A stretch of 6,925 nucleotides of DNA from Acidimicrobiales bacterium (GTDB taxonomy: Bacteria > Actinomycetota > Acidimicrobiia > Acidimicrobiales > VFJN01), in contig JAFGPU010000180.1 in the NCBI GenBank assembly GCA_016936035.1, positions 1 to 6,925 of the forward strand, written 5' to 3'. Positions 5,737-6,925 of this stretch are shown piece after piece; position 1 is the first letter of the stretch; each line of letters starts with the position of its first letter. The translations under genes were made by a program, and so were the position numbers. The notes under the pieces are model-generated. The model saw only the letters and a program-made list of their open reading frames with translations, made no database searches and was not told the DNA's origin.

Positions 5737-6219
5737 TCATCGCACGGCGAAGACCTGGTAGCGGATGCGATCGAGGGCCAGCTCGACCACGTTGCCGATG
5801 GCGACGGTGTGGTTCAGCCACGCATGGGCGCGACTGCCCGTCTCGAACAGGGGTGCCGTCCGGGCGTACATGTCGCCGGAGGTGATGGTCCCGCCCCGGA
5901 GGAAGCGGTCTCTCGCCTCGTCGGCCATGAGGACGCGGCCGCTGTTCGTCAGGTAGATCATCGAGTCGTCGGCCGCACGCACCGTGGCGCGGACGTCGAG
6001 CCGGGCGACGCCGTCGCTGCCGATGACCAGCCAGTCGCCTCCGCCGGCCAGGACACGGCCGTCGAGCCGCGGCCCCGCCGCCGTGCCCCGGCGCACGACG
6101 GCCACCATCCGGGTGCCGAGAGGTGTCGGGAAGACCTGCATCGGCTCGAAGTCGATCGCGAGGTCGAACAGGTGGTCGACAGCCACCGTCTCGACGGCGG
6201 CGGGGTCTGTCAGTTCCAT
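5737..6219 (-). CDS. DUF3237 domain-containing protein
   Basis: 160-residue protein without signal peptide or membrane segments. It shows the DUF3237 pattern: GPRLDGRVLAGGGDWLVIGSDG at about 49-70 (key residues Gly49, Leu52, Gly54, the Gly-rich turn, Asp62 and Trp63), LDVRATVRAADDSMIYL at 74-90, and a C-terminal RTAPLFETGSRAHAWLNHTVAIG at about 120-142. It fills the family's normal length of about 150-160 residues. DUF3237 proteins are small beta-rich proteins of unknown function, often near catabolic genes. ATG 6219 is chosen because GGGAG lies 9 nt upstream; an in-frame GTG at 6273 would add 18 residues unlike the family. A copy of the 13-base regulator box lies 75 bp upstream (6294-6306), so control by the adjacent MmyB-like regulator is likely. 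The acyl-CoA dehydrogenase gene lies upstream on the same strand, 102 bp away. Confidence 0.88.
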   Translation of the reverse strand: MELTDPAAVETVAVDHLFDLAIDFEPMQVFPTPLGTRMVAVVRRGTAAGPRLDGRVLAGGGDWLVIGSDGVARLDVRATVRAADDSMIYLTNSGRVLMADEARDRFLRGGTITSGDMYARTAPLFETGSRAHAWLNHTVAIGNVVELALDRIRYQVFAVR

Positions 6220-6277
6220 GGCCGGTCGCTCCCGGGGGTGGGGGGTGGCGGTCCTGTTCCACCCACCCTCCACCGCT

Positions 6278-6287
6278 CGGGGCCCCG
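6278..6287. repeat. GC palindrome in the DUF3237 leader
   Basis: CGGGGCCCCG is a 10-bp perfect palindrome lying between the acyl-CoA dehydrogenase stop and the DUF3237 start, just downstream (in minus-strand sense) of operator site 3. It could be part of a terminator for the upstream gene, but it has no loop and no T-run. In such GC-rich DNA it may be chance. Confidence 0.25.
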
Positions 6288-6293
6288 GGTCGA

Positions 6294-6306
6294 TTACCTC
6301 ACAGGT
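6294..6306. promoter_or_regulatory. Putative operator, site 3 (upstream of DUF3237)
   Basis: TTACCTCACAGGT is identical over 13 bases to site 2, and reads TACCT-CAC-AGGTG, one mismatch from a perfect 5-bp inverted repeat. It lies 75 bp upstream of the DUF3237 start codon and outside coding sequence, just past the stop of the acyl-CoA dehydrogenase gene. Its position places DUF3237 in the proposed regulon of the MmyB-like protein. No clear TAnnnT -10 box was found downstream of it on the minus strand. Confidence 0.55.
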
Positions 6307-6321
6307 GTGGCGCCAGGGCGG

Positions 6322-6925
6322 TCAGACCGGCAGGTCGCCGGTGGCGGTGCGGGTGCTGCCGTGGTCCTTGTAGGCGGCGATGGTGCGCTGGGCGATGCGC
6401 ATCTGGTGCACCTCGTCGGCGCCGTCGGCGAAGCGGGCCCAGCGGGCGTGCTGGTACATGCTGGCCAGCGGGGTGTCGGTCGAGTAGCCGAGGGCGCCGT
6501 GCACCTGGATCGACCGGTCGATGATGCGGTTGAGCGCGTTGGCCACGAAGTGCTTGGCCATCGACACCTCCGACTTGAAGTCGAGCCCGGCGTCGATGCG
6601 GTAGGCGGCGTGCAGCACCATGAGCTTGGCCTGGTAGAGCTCCATGGTCGAGTCGGCGATCATCCACTGGATGCCCTGCTTCTCGGCCAGTAGCGAGCCA
6701 TGGGCGAAGCGGTTCAGCGACCGGTCGACCATCATGTCGAGCGCCGTCTCGGCCTGGGCGATCCAGCGCATGCAGTGCGCCAGCCGCGCCGGCCCGAGCC
6801 GGTACTGGCCGAGCATGTGGCCCTGACCTCGGCCGCCGAGCATGCGGTCGGCGGGCACCCGCAGGTCCTCGATGAGGATCTCGGAGTGGCCGGTCGAGCC
6901 GTGCATGGTCTCGACCTCGCGCACC
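6322..6925 (-). CDS. Acyl-CoA dehydrogenase, C-terminal part, cut by window edge
   Basis: The last 200 residues of an FAD-dependent acyl-CoA dehydrogenase, which introduces an alpha-beta double bond into acyl-CoA. The frame enters from the right edge and stops at TGA 6324-6322. Visible are the end of the middle beta-domain (GSTGHSEILIEDLRVP and the LGGRGQG turn, about 9-35 of the visible part) and the full C-terminal four-helix domain, including RSIQVHGALGYSTDTPLA (137-154) and the terminal ARFADGADEVHQMRIA region (163-178). The motif ADGADEVH aligns with the Y-E-G-T segment that carries the catalytic Glu in classical enzymes; here the residue is Asp, as in ACAD10/11-like members. Usual length is about 400 residues, so the N-terminal half is missing. 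Substrate chain length cannot be judged. The GTG at 6924 is not a real start because the visible part begins mid-domain. Confidence 0.94.
   Translation of the reverse strand, partial: VREVETMHGSTGHSEILIEDLRVPADRMLGGRGQGHMLGQYRLGPARLAHCMRWIAQAETALDMMVDRSLNRFAHGSLLAEKQGIQWMIADSTMELYQAKLMVLHAAYRIDAGLDFKSEVSMAKHFVANALNRIIDRSIQVHGALGYSTDTPLASMYQHARWARFADGADEVHQMRIAQRTIAAYKDHGSTRTATGDLPV

Noticed and set aside
6234..6251. G-rich run as a possible G-quadruplex in the DUF3237 leader
   Set aside because: The runs of G (5, 6, 2 and 2) do not give four tracts of three by the simplest rule without splitting runs, and such runs are expected at this GC content.
5809..6693. 294-codon plus-strand frame across DUF3237 and the acyl-CoA dehydrogenase
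   Set aside because: It runs antisense through two recognised genes and their spacer, and is Gly/Val/Arg/His-rich without family features.

Overview
The window is very GC-rich and densely coded. Overlapping stop/start pairs, GTG starts, TAnnnT -10 boxes placed 6-7 nt ahead of start codons (leaderless transcription) and the lipid-metabolism gene content all suggest an actinobacterium. Acidimicrobiia are the best guess, but no rRNA or marker gene is present to prove it. Nine protein genes are recognisable, two of them cut by the window edges. I see no tRNA, rRNA, CRISPR array, transposase or integrase.

Layout, left to right. (1) 1-815, minus: N-terminal half of an AMP-forming acyl-CoA ligase. 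(2) 941-2764, minus: an operon-like run, in transcription order an AI-2E/PerM-type membrane protein followed by two small DUF202 (YidH-type) membrane proteins, with overlapping stop and start codons. (3) 2853-4034, plus: a second AI-2E/PerM-type protein, divergent from the first across 88 bp that hold two back-to-back leaderless-type promoters. (4) 4041-4784, minus: an alpha/beta hydrolase, convergent with the preceding gene. (5) 4917-5723, plus: an XRE-type regulator with an MmyB-like ligand-binding domain, divergent from the hydrolase. (6) 5737-6219, minus: a DUF3237 protein, convergent with the regulator. (7) 6322-6925, minus: C-terminal part of an acyl-CoA dehydrogenase.

How the parts may work together. 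The edge genes (acyl-CoA ligase and acyl-CoA dehydrogenase) belong to fatty-acid or related acyl-CoA catabolism. The central block 4041-6306 looks like a small regulon. A near-palindromic motif, TTACCTCACAGGT, occurs just upstream of the regulator gene, upstream of DUF3237, and in a close variant over the 5' end of the hydrolase gene. The simplest reading is that the MmyB-like regulator binds all three sites and controls itself, the hydrolase and the DUF3237 protein. The ligand and substrates cannot be told from sequence. The AI-2E/DUF202 cluster is probably a separate membrane module of unknown substrate.
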